Assembly: GCA_035222895.1 (NCBI GenBank)
Contig: JAVYIG010007193.1
Coordinates: 41,743-105,742 of the forward strand
DNA: 64,000 nt
Reading direction: 5' to 3'
DNA from: Strongylocentrotus droebachiensis
Taxonomy: Eukaryota; Echinodermata; Echinoidea; Camarodonta; Strongylocentrotidae
Positions 22,254-36,300 of this stretch are shown here, in pieces (within the stretch, counting starts at the first letter, position 1; each line of letters starts with the position of its first letter). A model generated the notes under the pieces. It was not told the origin of the DNA and ran no database searches. It worked only from the letters and a program-made list of their open reading frames with translations. The position numbers were made by a program, and so were the translations under genes.

Positions 22254-25200
22254 CTACAATGAAATAACGGTAACTTAGTAAATCTCATGTTAACCAGAGG
22301 CCGTAGTAGCCAAATAAATGTAAATGCGTTGAAATCAAATGCAATTAATGTTTACAAGGATTATAGCAGATGTTTGTCTCATAATAGTTCCCTCCCACAT
22401 ACAGTAATATGGAAGGGATCCACTTCAGCTTGTCGCAACTATCTCTCTCAATACGCTATGGCGATTACTATTGTGCACCGATCCTATCGGTTATGCCTAC
22501 ATTTTTTTTTTTTTTGGGGGGGGGGGGGGAATGAGATTATTTTATTACCTTTTTCCTAGCGTACAATATTCATTTCAAACCTAGACTTTACTGCAGGAAT
22601 GATACATTAAAAGTTTTATCAAAATGTCTACTCTACTTTCAGATATCTAGTCATTCATAATTTCGTGTTTTCAGACTACTTTTTAATCTATAACTTAGGC
22701 GTATTACATATTTTGTACCTTCCTGATTAACAATGTCATCAGTAACGACGTTGAAATTCATTAATGCCTTCGCAGTGGACTCATCTGTAACTCTTGCAGA
22801 ACCTATGTACACAGAAAAATAGGCGTAGATTACCATTTGGTCCAATTTTCATATAGTCTAACATCATTTCGTTAAACAACATATTTTCAAACAACCTTTT
22901 CGTCCAAAAATCATTCAGTGTATTGTGGAGTGTGACTGGAGAAGCACATTACAATTTTTATCTCTGATCTTTCACCATATTTCTCTTCATTGCTATGTGA
23001 TATTTTGTGAAATGGTGTAAATTTGTTGGAATACATCCCTCCGGAAGACTTTGGAACAAAATGTGATACCATTTGGAGTGAAATCAGTGAGTTATATAAA
23101 TATCAAAGATTCGATCTTCATATCATCCTAAACTGTACTGTACCATGTACTGATTTTGATGTGAGCCTGAGACTTCAATTTTATCTTGTCAGCAATTCGT
23201 GTAGTTCAGTTGGTGTAGTTCAGCGAACTCCAGTCTACAGATTTAGAGACAAAGTTCTTCATTCATCCTATTGTCCTGCCTCAATAGTAATAGTAAGACT
23301 TTCAAATCTACCTTAGATATACTCCCATTGTCCAGCATGATGGGCGAACCTCCTACTACAACAAGAGCCCGATCTACTTCGATGAAGGAGAACACTGTTC
23401 TCATAGAAGAGGTCATCAAAGACATAATGCACAACAAAAACTTTTTGTCACTTGTACAAGATTCCATTGACAAGAAGATCAGCCGCTTGCAGGAAACAAT
23501 TGAAATACAAGAAGCTGATATAATGGATCTGCAGACCAGAAATACCGCCAAGGATAAGGAAATAGATGACCTGAAAAAGAAGGTTAACGAGCATACTGAT
23601 CGTCTAAAAGCAGTCAGTGTGAACATCAATGCACAGGAACAATATTCCCGCCGTAATTGCTTACGATTTTTTGGCTGCCCAGAGAGAAAGGGTGAAAGCA
23701 CAGACAGCATTGTTATGAAAATGGTCAATGACATCCTCAAAGTCAACTTAACAGTCGATGACATCGAAAGAAGCCACAGAGTTGGTATGCCAGGTGAACC
23801 CCTTCCAGAGCCTGCTCCCGGCGCCATCGAAGACCCAACAGCACCTACCAAAACCTACCGCGGTATCATCGTGAAATTCAAGTCATACAGGAAGCGCCAG
23901 GAGATTATACTCAACCGACGAAAACTGAAAGGTCGCAAGCGAGCAATAGTAGAAGACTTGACTGCCAAAAATCAAAAGCTCCTAGCGATGGCAAAAGGAC
24001 ATCCCCATGTTGAAGCTGCTTGGAGCAATGACGGGAGAATAATTGCTCTACTGAGTGGTAAGGACCATAAGAAAAAACTCATCAGAAACGAGGATGACCT
24101 GAAATCTCTGCCAAATGAATAGTGAAATGTTAAATCTGAACTAAACAATCTTCTGGAGGGAAAAACTTCCCTTTTTATCGTTCGATAACAAACTTTGACA
24201 AAGTGAACGCTTATTTTTATTTGTACTATTTGTATATAATTCTGTTATACATATATTTATATATATATATTCATTGCTTGGAATTTTCAATCAATGTAGT
24301 ATTTGTTTATGCTTAACTGTTTTGTTAAGTTGTTTTTGTATTTCCGTATAATAAATTTGACTTTTATGACTATAATGAAAGAATATAAATATATCAATTC
24401 TTCCCACATTCGTTCTTTTGCATGTTGCATGTATTTTTACATGTATTTCCATCTATGCTTCAGGTGCGGAATAGTTTGTAATACTTATTTTTGTAGAGTT
24501 GCGCTCTCTTCTTCTTTCTTTATTGCTACGATCAAAATGTGTAATCTTATAAGTAAGAATGAACTTTCGTATGAACAACCCACTTAACGATCTTGATCCT
24601 GATCTGCATGTCAATAACCCAGATTTTGCTTGTAACAGCTACACCCCTTTTGAATTTAATGAACATTTCCAGTCTTGTGCCGAATTCAGCATGATTCACT
24701 TAAATGCCAGAAGCCTTCATACAAATTTTGAGAACATTTCTAATTTTCTATCTATCATAAAGAACAGTTTTTCAGTTATAGCTATATCAGAAACATGGAT
24801 ATGTGGTTTACCAGTAATTCCATTTCATTTAGATGGATACAAGTTTGTTAACGTTGATAGAAAATCTGGTAGAGGCGGAGGTGTTGGTATTTTCATTAAA
24901 AATGACATTAATTTTCAAAGAAGAGAATCAATTACACACTCCGTAGAAAGTGATTCCACTTGTGAATATTTATGTGTAGATTTGTTTAGACAAGATAGAG
25001 ATAGGCTGACGGTTGGTGTTTTTTATCGAAAGCCTAGCACAGATATTAAATCATTCATACATTTTTATTCTGAAACGCTTGAAAAACTTAGCACTGAAAA
25101 AAGAGAAATTATTATGACAGGTGATTTTAATATAGACTTACTGAAATCAACTGATGAAAATACAAACGATTTCCTAAACATTAATTTTTCATTTGGTCTT

Positions 25201-27330
25201 ACTCCTGTCATCAAATATCCAACTCGTATTACTATGAATACTGCATCTCTCATTGATAACATTTTTATTAATACATTCGAAAGAAATCTGGAAAGTGGCA
25301 GTTTTTCTGTTGAGTTAACAGACCATTTACCTATTTTTCTTGTGTTGGATAAAACTAATTTGCTGACAAAGAGTCAGCATACTACAATTAATTTAATAAT
25401 ATATTACATAAAGTGAAAAGGAAATATTTTTGTGATAAATTGAATCGAACCAAGCATGATATCAAGGGTACTTGGTCCGTCATAAACAAACTACTTTGTA
25501 AATCCAAACGTAATCCACCTCAGTATATTTTATGCAACGACAAAAGAATAGATGACTCACAATGTATAGCTAATGAATTCAATTCATATTTTATTAATTG
25601 CTGCACAAATATTTTAACTTCTTCTCAGGTTGTTGCACGAAATGATACATTTGAAGGATATTTAAATGATCCACTTTCGAAATCGTTATTTTTAAAGCCT
25701 ATTACTGAATCTGAAATTCTTGAAATTACTAAATCGCTGAAGAAAAGTAACTCCTGTGGTTTTGACGGCATCAACAGTAATATTGTAAAAAAGATTATAT
25801 ACTCGATTGTAAAGCCTTTATGTTATATATTCAATTTATCTATAAGTACAGGTAATGTACCAGACAAACTTAAAATTGCTAAAATTGTACCAGTTTATAA
25901 GAAAAATGACTCTCATCTCTGCAAAAACTATAGACCTATTTCAATATTGCCATGCTTCTCAAAGATACTGGAAAAATGTATGTATAAACGTTTGTATTCA
26001 TTCTTAATAGCTAACAGCATCTTAACAGACAGTCAATATGGATTTAGAAGTAACCACTCGACTTGTCATGCTCTTATAGATTTACAGGATAAAATTGTAT
26101 CTTCAGTAAAAAATAACGATTTTGGAATAGGAATATTTATAGATCTCTCAAAGGCGTTTGATATAGTTAATCACGATATTCTATTATGTAAACTACAGCA
26201 TTATGGTGTACATGGCCTCCCACTCATATGGTTTAAAAACTATCTATGTAGTCGTTATCAATTTACCATATTCAATGATGCTTCTTCCACTCATAGTTTA
26301 ATTAAACACGGGGTTCCACAAGGTTCTATATTAGGTCCCCTATTATTTCTCATATACGTTAACGATATTGAAAAATCATCTACCAAATTTGACTTTATTA
26401 TGTATGCAGACGATACCACTTTGTTCTTTACTCAGCCGGATTTAAAAGATATGCAAGAGAATATTAATGTTGAACTACATAACATATCTAAATGGTTTAA
26501 GGCCAATAAATTAATACTTAATCTGACTAAAACTTGTTTTATATCTTTCCATAATAAGCTGTCCAATGCGACTAAAACCTGCAATGATCTTACATTAAGT
26601 ATCGATTCTACACCAATAACTAAATCTAAATCTATTTGTTTTCTTGGAGTCAATATAGATGAAAATTTGAAGTGGGATTCACATATTAACTATTTAAGTA
26701 CCAAAATATCTAAATGCATTGGTATTATGTATAAATTAAGAAGCTGTCTTCCTGGTTCAGCCTTATTCTCACTGTATAACGCCTTAATATTATCACATAT
26801 CTTATATTGTATAACTGTCTGGGGAAATTGTAGTAAAACCAAATTAGATGTCATTTTCAAATTACAAAAGAGGGCAATACGAATATGTACTGGTAGTCAT
26901 TATCTTACTCATTCGGCTCCCCTTTTCCATAAATTGAATACTTTGAACATTTTCCATTTATACCAATATCATACTATCCTACTTGGATATTTTTACTTCA
27001 AGAGTATCCTCCCCAAAAATATTGTTAAAATGTTCACTATAAATAAAGAAATTCATTCCCATGGCACACGAAACAGCAGCTTATTTCATTTATGGAAAGT
27101 CGGGAAAACCTTTGTACAACGGTCAGTTCGATATAGTTTCCTAACAATCTGGAACTCACTTCCCAATTATATTTGTTCATGCATCTCTCTCTCTCTTTCT
27201 TTCTTTAAAAGAAAATTGAAACAATATTTTATTTCAAAATATGCTTAGTTTGCAACTCTTTGATATTTGAAAACATCCACTTGAAAAAGGAAGTAATTTA
27301 GGTTTTTAGGTTGTTGTTGTTGTTGTTGTT

Positions 27331-27372
<42 letters not shown>

Positions 27373-30300
27373 GGGGGGGGGGGATCGGGTAATTACTTGG
27401 ATGCACTTTATATCTGTTGGCATCTACATGCCATGTAGGTATTTTGTATTTCATATTCTATGCATGTATATATTCATATCCATTGCTTGTTTCTTTTCCC
27501 TTTGTTGTACAAATTTGAAACTATTATTATGAAGCCTCCAAATCACTCTCTAGCAAATGGGGACTTTTTTTTTCACAAGGCCAATCTGGCTTTATTTTAA
27601 AGTTCTCATAATTCATTTTCTTACAATGTAATAGGCCTACTTATAATATTTATTGCTTTTTATTTCATGACTTGTAAATATGTATGTTTTTTGTCACGTA
27701 CAACTGTCTGTACATTTTAGAAATGAATTGAATAAATGAACTGAACTGAACTGAAAAAAAATTTTGTTTCAGCGTCATGCGCTTTAACCAACAAAAACAA
27801 CCATTATCACGTTTTTTCTTCTTTTCCCTCTCTCTAATGGTATTGTATGTGGCGCGTGTGCTAGTATGACGAAACATTTTTGACAATAATAACAATACAA
27901 ATTTGGTTAACAAAAAACATCAAACATTTAAGACTAATCGGTCATTTAGACAAAGGCCTAAAATTAATGGACAAAACTGGCAAATAAACCAATCGGCAAT
28001 TATACAAAATGAAATTTATGGCTGAATAATAATTAGACCAATCGATGATTAGACCACATGATTTTTTTTAACGAAATGGGACTATATGGAAATAAAATAG
28101 ACCAAACAAAATCAAAGTTAAGATTAAGAAGTTATTAAAATTGATAGTATTCGCATTATAACATTAACATTGTATGTTTGAGCCTATTTAACTTTCGTAA
28201 TTGGTTTCATTATCTCTTTTTGAAAATTGTCCCTGGTCCTGGTTAAATCCCCGTGGGCGAGGGGTAACTTTTTAAAAATAAATTACCCCTTGTTCCTTGC
28301 CGCTAATTTCAAGGCTTGTGTAGGCGGGCTTTTTTCCCCCATGAGTTTGACAAATTACTTGAAGAAAAAAACAATATTTTTGTTCGAGAGTACTCACCGG
28401 TTTGGAGATCTGGAACCTTAGAATTCCTCAAGAACATGTCTGTAAGTCTTTCAAGCCCTGCCAGCTTCAAGGCATCTGCGAGAGCTGGTCGTTCTTCTGC
28501 ATCTGTTTGGGTATCTCGCCAATCGCGGAGCATCTTCAATGTACCATCATACGTCACATGCTGATAACGGGTGTTCGTGGCTATGTACCTCTCAATTTCG
28601 GCTGGATCAAAACCAAGGGCCTTGCCGAGAGAGTCTACTTTCGTGTTGTCTGAGATCAGACGCGCCACGTTTTTTAAGATGTCATCAAAATCCTCTTCCC
28701 GTCCGAGATGACTCCTTCAAAGACATGTAGATAACATTACTCAGTATGTGGACTCAGTATTGAACTATTCTAGTCGTTTAACTGATCTGAAACTGTATAG
28801 AAGTTACACTAATGGTTATTATGTAGTGAAGAGGCCTCTATACGAGATTCCGGGAGCCACGAACATGTATCGAAACTCCTCAGAAAATCCAGGAAGTACT
28901 CCTAAGACATGTAATAGTTTTACTCTGAAGCTAAACAAATCCATAATGCTCATTGTATTACTTGCAGTCTGTAGTCATCTTAGTGATAATGCTGCATAGC
29001 CTTTAGAATATTGTTAGAGGAATAGTAGGAAGAGGTTGCTGTTAAAGAACAAGATAGTATGGTGATGATGATAATGATGAAGCAAAAGAAGAAGACGAAG
29101 CAGAAAAAGAAGACTGAGAAATGAAGAAGAAAAAGAACGCGCAGAAGAAAAGGAAGAAGTAGTAGTAGGATAAGAATAACAACAACAACAAGATCAGAAG
29201 AAAATGAATACAAACATCAGCAACACCAACATGAATAAGAAGAATACAAAATAGAAATGTCAGTATAATTATTCCAAATAGATGGACAATATAATCAGTA
29301 TCACTTAAAAGTTATCCTTGGTTAAAGTTCAGACTTCAAGCCAGACAATTGAAATTATTTCATTCGATTCTTATTTTTAACCATAATGCATGGCTCTCCA
29401 GAGGAATTTTCCTGTTGGGGACCGGGGTAAAATGCAATTAATTATTGAGATTTTTTTTGCATTTTCAATCTTTTTATTTTATTTGTGGGGTTGCCCCCTA
29501 CCCTAGCCCCGGCTGCGTACAGTCGTGATTCAGTGGCAAAGCAAAAAGCAGAATTGACAAAAGACTTAACTCCGTTTCATTGACAATCAGGCATGCATGA
29601 AGTCTTTTGTCTATGTGTGATCGTCAACGAAACGGAGTTAAGTCTTTTATTAATTCCGTTTGTTGCTACGGCAGGCAGCCAGTGAAAACGAATTCGTTTA
29701 ATCAAATTATAGAAATGCAAGTATCACTTTGAACAAACAGAACTTTGTTATCCCTGGCTCATTTTTCCTGATTAAAGTGTCATATTAAAGAGCAGAAAAT
29801 GAACTTTCTAGAAATGTGAATTTTCCTTCGAAATTCAGATACCGCCCGCCAAATGACTTTTTGGTTTCCTTCCTTCAAATTGCTTTTAATCACCCATGCG
29901 TGAAAAACGCATCATATGAGTTGCATCAAATGAAAGAGGAGGATCTAAGCTTTACAGATATGTGTCATTTAATAATTATAATCGTGATTAGGTTATGATA
30001 AAAAAATCGATAATTCTCGGTTTCGTTTTTCTGGGTCGCACTGTATTATTTCAGTATTGTTGGAGAAGGGCAAGGCTCAAGTGGTTCCTACTATTGAATT
30101 TACAAGTTATTACAACAATGTTTAAATAATGAAACATTTGTTTACACATTATAAAGAGTACAGGGCAAATGGGAGGGGACCTCCCAATATGCGTCACAGA
30201 GTGGCCAATTTGGGTTTGAACGACCGCACCTTTCACAAATCATAACTTCCTTGTTTTTTTATCGGTTTTCGCCCAAAATTTCCCCGACTTTTTCTCTTAT

Positions 30301-33300
30301 TTGTCTGCTTCTAATAAACCAACTTGATATCAGGGTGGACCTCCCTTTTAACCCTAACGGGGGGGGGGGGGGGGGGGGGAGGCGCTACGGTACGTTCGAT
30401 GTTTTGTTTTTCTTCGAACATGTACCACCCACAACAATAAGAGGGGGATTGGGTTGAATACACCCCCATCCTCCTCCCTCCTTTTTTGAGTATTAATTAA
30501 TTACTAGTTCGTTACTCTCTTTAAATATAAGATGCCTTGTAAAGCATCAGTTTGTTTTCGCGAGGGAAACCTTAAAGGGCAATCCAACCCTATTAATAAG
30601 TTGATTTGTATGAGAGCAGAAAAATAACAGAACTTAATGGCAAAAGTTTAAAATGAATCGGACCAATAGTTTTGAAGTTATGAATGTTTGAAATATGACA
30701 TCTCTAAATCTATGCGAATCTCAAATTGGTAGTTCGGTCAGTGGATTGTGACGTAGGACGTGGATAACTCTTCCATTTGCCGTGTACACAAATATCAATC
30801 ATTTCTGTTTTTCTCGTAAATTCCTTCTCCCTTGGGGCACTACTTAAAATATATTATAGATAGCATACAAGTATAGGTCTTCTAAAAAGAATAGACCCTC
30901 CTGAGCCATGAACAAATTTTTGAAAAAATTAAATTTTAGTCATTTTATGTTGGAACAGATTGACGTTATATACCCCTTAAGGCAATTTCAAGTGCCCATA
31001 GTGATAACAACTTTCACAAATTCATAAGTTCATTACATTTAGTCAGATTTAATTGAAACTTTCATCAGTTTGCTCCTCTGATTGTTCTGCTTTCGTTTAG
31101 AGTAGTTGTCTATATCCCTTCAATCTAATTAAGACCTGCCTCGACCTATTGGTGTGTTTCAGCAGGGAGGTGAAAGAAAGGAGTGGAAACTCATGTAATT
31201 TATTCAAACGCATGCATGAGTTCTAAAGCGTAACAATGGGATGTGTAACATTCCACTTGGCTTTGAAGTGCCATGCTCCGAGCCGCGCTTCCACTGCGGT
31301 GAATTATGGGGGCCAGGCACCTGTTTCACATTTATTACAAAATATTATTAAAATTACCGGCAAAATGTCGGTGTAAATTATAAAGTTTATATGGGGATTG
31401 TATTGGGAATAGTGCATCAAACAATATTTCAAATTTAGGACTCCACCCTTCCTATAATTTGTGTGCCAGAGGTGGTAAAAGAAAAATTAGATTCTGAAAA
31501 AACTCAATATTATACAAATATACACTGCCTTGAGAGGTTCTAGTTAAAACTATGCGCAAGAGGTGACTCCAATAGTTTTATTTGCTGAGGGGCGTAGCCC
31601 CGAAGCAAATGGTACTTTTGGAGTCACCGAGGCCCATAGTTTAAACAGTACCTTGAATAGAAGGCATGGTATATTTGTTTCATATCCTGCATCAAAAATT
31701 TATAAAAAAAACAAATACAAAAACAAAAACATTTTTTGGGACAAAAATTTAGAAAAAAAAAAATGTCAATTTTTATCTAAAAAGATTTAAAATATTTTGT
31801 TTTCATTAAATTAAGATTTAAAAAAAAATTTGATTCAATTAAAAAAAAAAAAAAAAAATCACATTTTTTTTTCAACTCCCAAATTGTAAACCAAAATAGT
31901 ACTCTCATATAGTACTTTCTAAAAATAGGTCAAATAGTTTTGGTCATGTGACGAGCTCTCAACCAATCAAAAGCCAACAAATTTTTGATGCAGGATATAA
32001 TATAGAATAATCCGCTAATTTGTGCATATTTTAATGTCCCGTTTATGTAATCTCATGTTTGAGAAGTACTCCTTGGCAGGTCATAAAAGATATAGATAAT
32101 GTTGATGTTGCGTGGGATATGTGGTTGACTCTATTCAATAATATAATCAACAAGCACATACCAGTATGTAAAAAGCGGATAAGAAAAAAGGCATGTCCAT
32201 GGATATCTGACGAGATTGTTAAGCTTATGACGGAACGTGATAAAGTTCTCAAAGCTGCTAAAGCTAACAAAAGTGATGATCTTTGGGACACCTACAAATA
32301 TCTAAAGAATACAGTTATTCATCTCATGAGGAAAAGAAAAAGAGAATATAATGCAGACCAGATCTCGCAAAATCATAACAATAGTAAGCAAATGTGTAGA
32401 TGTTTGAGAAACCTTGTGCCTAAGTCATTACCTATATCTCCCAATAGCATAAATGTTGATGGTGCTTATGTGTCAGACAATGCAAATATTGTTGAAGCTT
32501 TTAATGACTTGTTCATTTCTAATGCTACTAAGATTACAAAGGAACTGCGAAGGAATAAGTCTCAATTGAGAGTAGACGAGGACAATAATATTGGTCCAAC
32601 TCATTCGTAATTTAATTTGAATTTGATTACTGAGGATTTTGTATTGAAACAGATTGATAATCTGAGTATAGATAAAGCAACTGGTGAAGATCACATAAGC
32701 TGTAAACTGTTAAAGATGACGAAGAATGTTATCGCAGAGTCTCTCTGTGATATCATTAACAAATCCCTGTCTACAGGAGTTGTTCCGCGTGAATGGAAAA
32801 AGGCTCGGGTAGTACCAATATTCAAATCTGGAGATATTTCTTCTTTGAATAATTACCGCCCCATTTCAATATTACCTATCGTGAGTAAAATTATAGAAAG
32901 GGCCGTCCACCAACAACTCAGTGAATTCTTGGACGTGAATCAATTATTACACCCTAATCAGTTTGGTTTTAGACCTAAACATTCAACAGCTTCTGCACTT
33001 GCAAAACTTGTAAATCAATGGTCGTTGAATATTGATAACAAAGAAATTTCTGGAGTTGCCTTCATATATCTTCGTAAGGCTTTTGATACCGTTGACCATG
33101 AGCTACTTCTACATAAGCTAGCTTGTATAAGTTGTAGTAATAGGACTATTTATTGGTTCAAATCATATTTAGGGGATCGACAACAAGTGACTCAATTCAA
33201 AGGAGCCAAGTCGCATCCATCAACCATCAAATTAGGTGTGCCACAAGGTTCAATTCTTGGTCCCCTTTTATTTTCAATATATGTTATTAGTCTACCTGAA

Positions 33301-36300
33301 TGTACTCCTGAAGGTATCATGGATATGTATGCTGACGATACGACACTTACTGTCAGTGCAAATGATGCAACTGTTGTGGAAGAAAAAATAACTGTTGCAT
33401 TAAACAGAGTCATGGCATGAATTAAGGAAAATCGTCTTGTTCTTAACACTGAAAAAACTTGTGTCATGTTATTAGGCTCTCCTGCTAATCTCAAGAAAAT
33501 TGAATCTTTCACCATTTCATTAAACGGCAATTTGATCAAAAGAGTTCAATTCACCAAATGCTTAGGACTTTTGATAGATGAAGAATTGAAATGGTCTAAA
33601 CAAATCGAAAACGTAAATAAAGTTACCCAGAAAAACATTAGCATGATAAAGAGAGCAAAGAGTTTTTTTGCCTAAAAAATCCTTAAAGTTACTTTATAAC
33701 AGTCTAGTGTTGCCACGATTAGATTACTGCTCTGTTGTATGGTCGAACCGATTTCACTCTCATACAACTAAGCTGCAAAAAAATCAAAAGAGGGCCGCAA
33801 GAATAATATTGAACAAGACTTATGCCACACCGTCGGCTGATTTGTTCATAAGTCTTAAATGGATGACACTAGACACCTTTTTACCTTTAGGTAGGCTTAA
33901 TCAATCCTAATGATGTGCATGAGCATCATACAATGCAAATAGACAGTGGATGTTTACGTATGCCTAGATTTCACACTGATTGTTATAAGTGTAGCCCAAT
34001 TGTTTCTTCCATATTTGAATGGAATAAGCTAGATAATTCGTTGAGAACGGCTTCCTCTGTCAATTCATTTAAGAGATTGTTTAAACAAAGTTGTAATTTG
34101 CGAATGGCTCAGCCGAACATACACTACGTGCATGTTTTGTAATATTTTCATGACTTATTCACATAATTGCGACTTAATTAATATTTTCCTATTGACATTA
34201 CTGTTTACTAGGTTAATGATATATGTTTATTTTGCAAACGAGTATTATTTTTGTAACTGTTCTGTATAAATGTTATAAACGATGTAAATATGTTCATTCA
34301 GGGCCCCATGGAAGACCACTACTTGTTAGTGAATGGACTACCCTGTCAAAAGATTAGAAATAAATAAATAGGTAAATAAATAAATTTACAATCTCCGATA
34401 ACTATAAGTTTGCTAATGCGTGTTTTTGCGTGTGGTTTTTTGGATTTTTGCAGTTGGAAAAAGGATGAAATTACACAAGTTTGTGTTCGCTTGTTCTATT
34501 CTTTACACATTTAACAATGGATGAGAAATCATTTAAAGATACAGCGAACAGTTGCTGTAATACCATTTTCTGATGAAGGAATTCTAAGTCCTGAAATTTC
34601 ATGCGCTCTTTTATCCCTCCACCTGGTCAACAGTTGCAGATTAGCGCATACCTTTTCGGCGGCTTGGAGCATGGGGTCAGAGGGGAGCGGCTTAATTCCA
34701 ATCCTTCTGTTTCACGTCCCTGGTTTCAGTATGGTTGATCTGAGTACTCTGACATGCTTAAAGTGTCGTCATATGATCATAGAATATCAACTACGTTGAA
34801 TATACGTCTGGTAAAACACGATGTGATTTCATCGAACTCTTATAAATCTTATTCCGCTCTTTCTTTGTTCTGCTGTGTCGTAACGGGGATAAGCCCATAC
34901 ACCTTTCAGTATAAATCAGAATTGTAGTCACAATGGGCGTTGATAGAAACATTGCAAAAGCGTTGTACCAGAACGCAAACAAAATCTCGGTTATAACTTT
35001 TTGATATAGGCTTGCATATAGTTAATATCTGAGAACAATGTCGATATTGTTCCCTAAGTTTTGGCTTATCGCATCAATCAGATTTTAAACAAGAATGATA
35101 AAAAAGCAGATTAGCAATTAAGAACAAGTCTAACCTTGCTGTAGACGTAAGAACTTCACCAACTGATGCACCTTGAGGAGGAGTGTCGACTACTGTAGTT
35201 GTGTTCCCTAGTGATGGCTTGGTTATTCCTGATTTTGAAAGAGGGAAATGATCGAGTCAAAATGCTTTATATCATGTAGTTTTTACAATTTCTTCGTATG
35301 TTCCTTTGTCACCTTTTCTGCATTTGCAATGAAATAAAGGTAACTTACTAAATCCTATCTCTATCAGAGGCCGTAATGACCAAATAAATTTAAAAGGATT
35401 GCAATCTAAGAAAAATTGAAAGGATAATAGTTTGTTTGTTTTCTAATTTGTAATTAGGGCTATTTGAGGAGTTGAATAATTTAGAAAATTATAATAGGGA
35501 AATGCTTAGTTGTTTCCTACACCAGAAAGATTTTTCGGACTCGCTTGCCTCCCCCTATGATGTTGATAAGGTTGAAAAGGTTTTGGGCAAATACTCCCAT
35601 GCCTTTAGCATATCTGATCATGATATAGGGCGAAGTAGTATCATCAAGCACACTACCCCCCTCAATGATGTTTCTGATTGCAAGTCAGTTAATTCCTTCA
35701 AAAAAAAGTTGAAGTAGTTTCTTTATCTCAAATATGTATAGTTACTTATCTTATGTTTATATTTGTGTTGTATGTTTTTTGTTTTCTTTTTTTTTGTTTC
35801 TTTTTTATTAATGTTTGTTTAAATCTTTGTTTTTGTTTATCTTTGCTTTACATTATGCAATGAATGCTTTGGGAACTCTGCTTGTACAAGGCATAAGGAC
35901 TTTATTTATGTAGTTCCCCATTTCATTTCTACATTTGTTCATGAATAATTTTGTATCTTTTGTATCAATGTTATTTTTAATCGAGAATGAAATAAAATCA
36001 GAATTCAATTCAATTCAATCCAATCCAATGTTGCACAGCCATTTCGGGAGAGGTACCGGCGAATCCCTCCCTCAATATATGAAGAAGTGCGTGTACACAT
36101 TAGGTCTATGCACGAAGCAGGCGTCATTAGGGAATCATTCTTCCAGTATGCAAGCCCTGGCGGTCTTGTTCGCAAGAAAGATGGAACTTTGAAATTTTGC
36201 ATTGATTTCCGCCAGCTTAATTAGCGCACAATCCGCGATTCATATGCTTTGCCAAGAATATATGAGACGCTCCAAATGCTCCATGGTGCAAGGTGGTTTA

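Larger units (their letters stand above)
23337..27770 (+). mobile_element. Nearly complete CR1/L2-type LINE, antisense in an intron
   Basis: The order is ORF1 (23337-24122), an apurinic endonuclease (24559-25416), RT with C-terminal region (25413-27248) and a 3' untranslated region ending in tandem tgaac units near 27735-27770. Short tandem 3' repeats in place of a long poly(A) are typical of the CR1/L2 group. An internal deletion joins the endonuclease to RT out of frame. The insertion is antisense to the host gene, between the linker exon and the first death-domain exon. Confidence 0.8.

Noticed and set aside
23243..23851. 202 codon minus-strand frame
   Set aside because: It is the antisense shadow of the LINE ORF1, which has recognisable motifs on the plus strand.
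28316..28730. Three plus-strand frames over the death-domain exon
   Set aside because: Antisense shadows of a clear minus-strand death-domain exon with consensus donor and matching phase.
34521..34799. 92 codon plus-strand frame
   Set aside because: No domain and no splice context; lies in an intron between a LINE and a supported exon.
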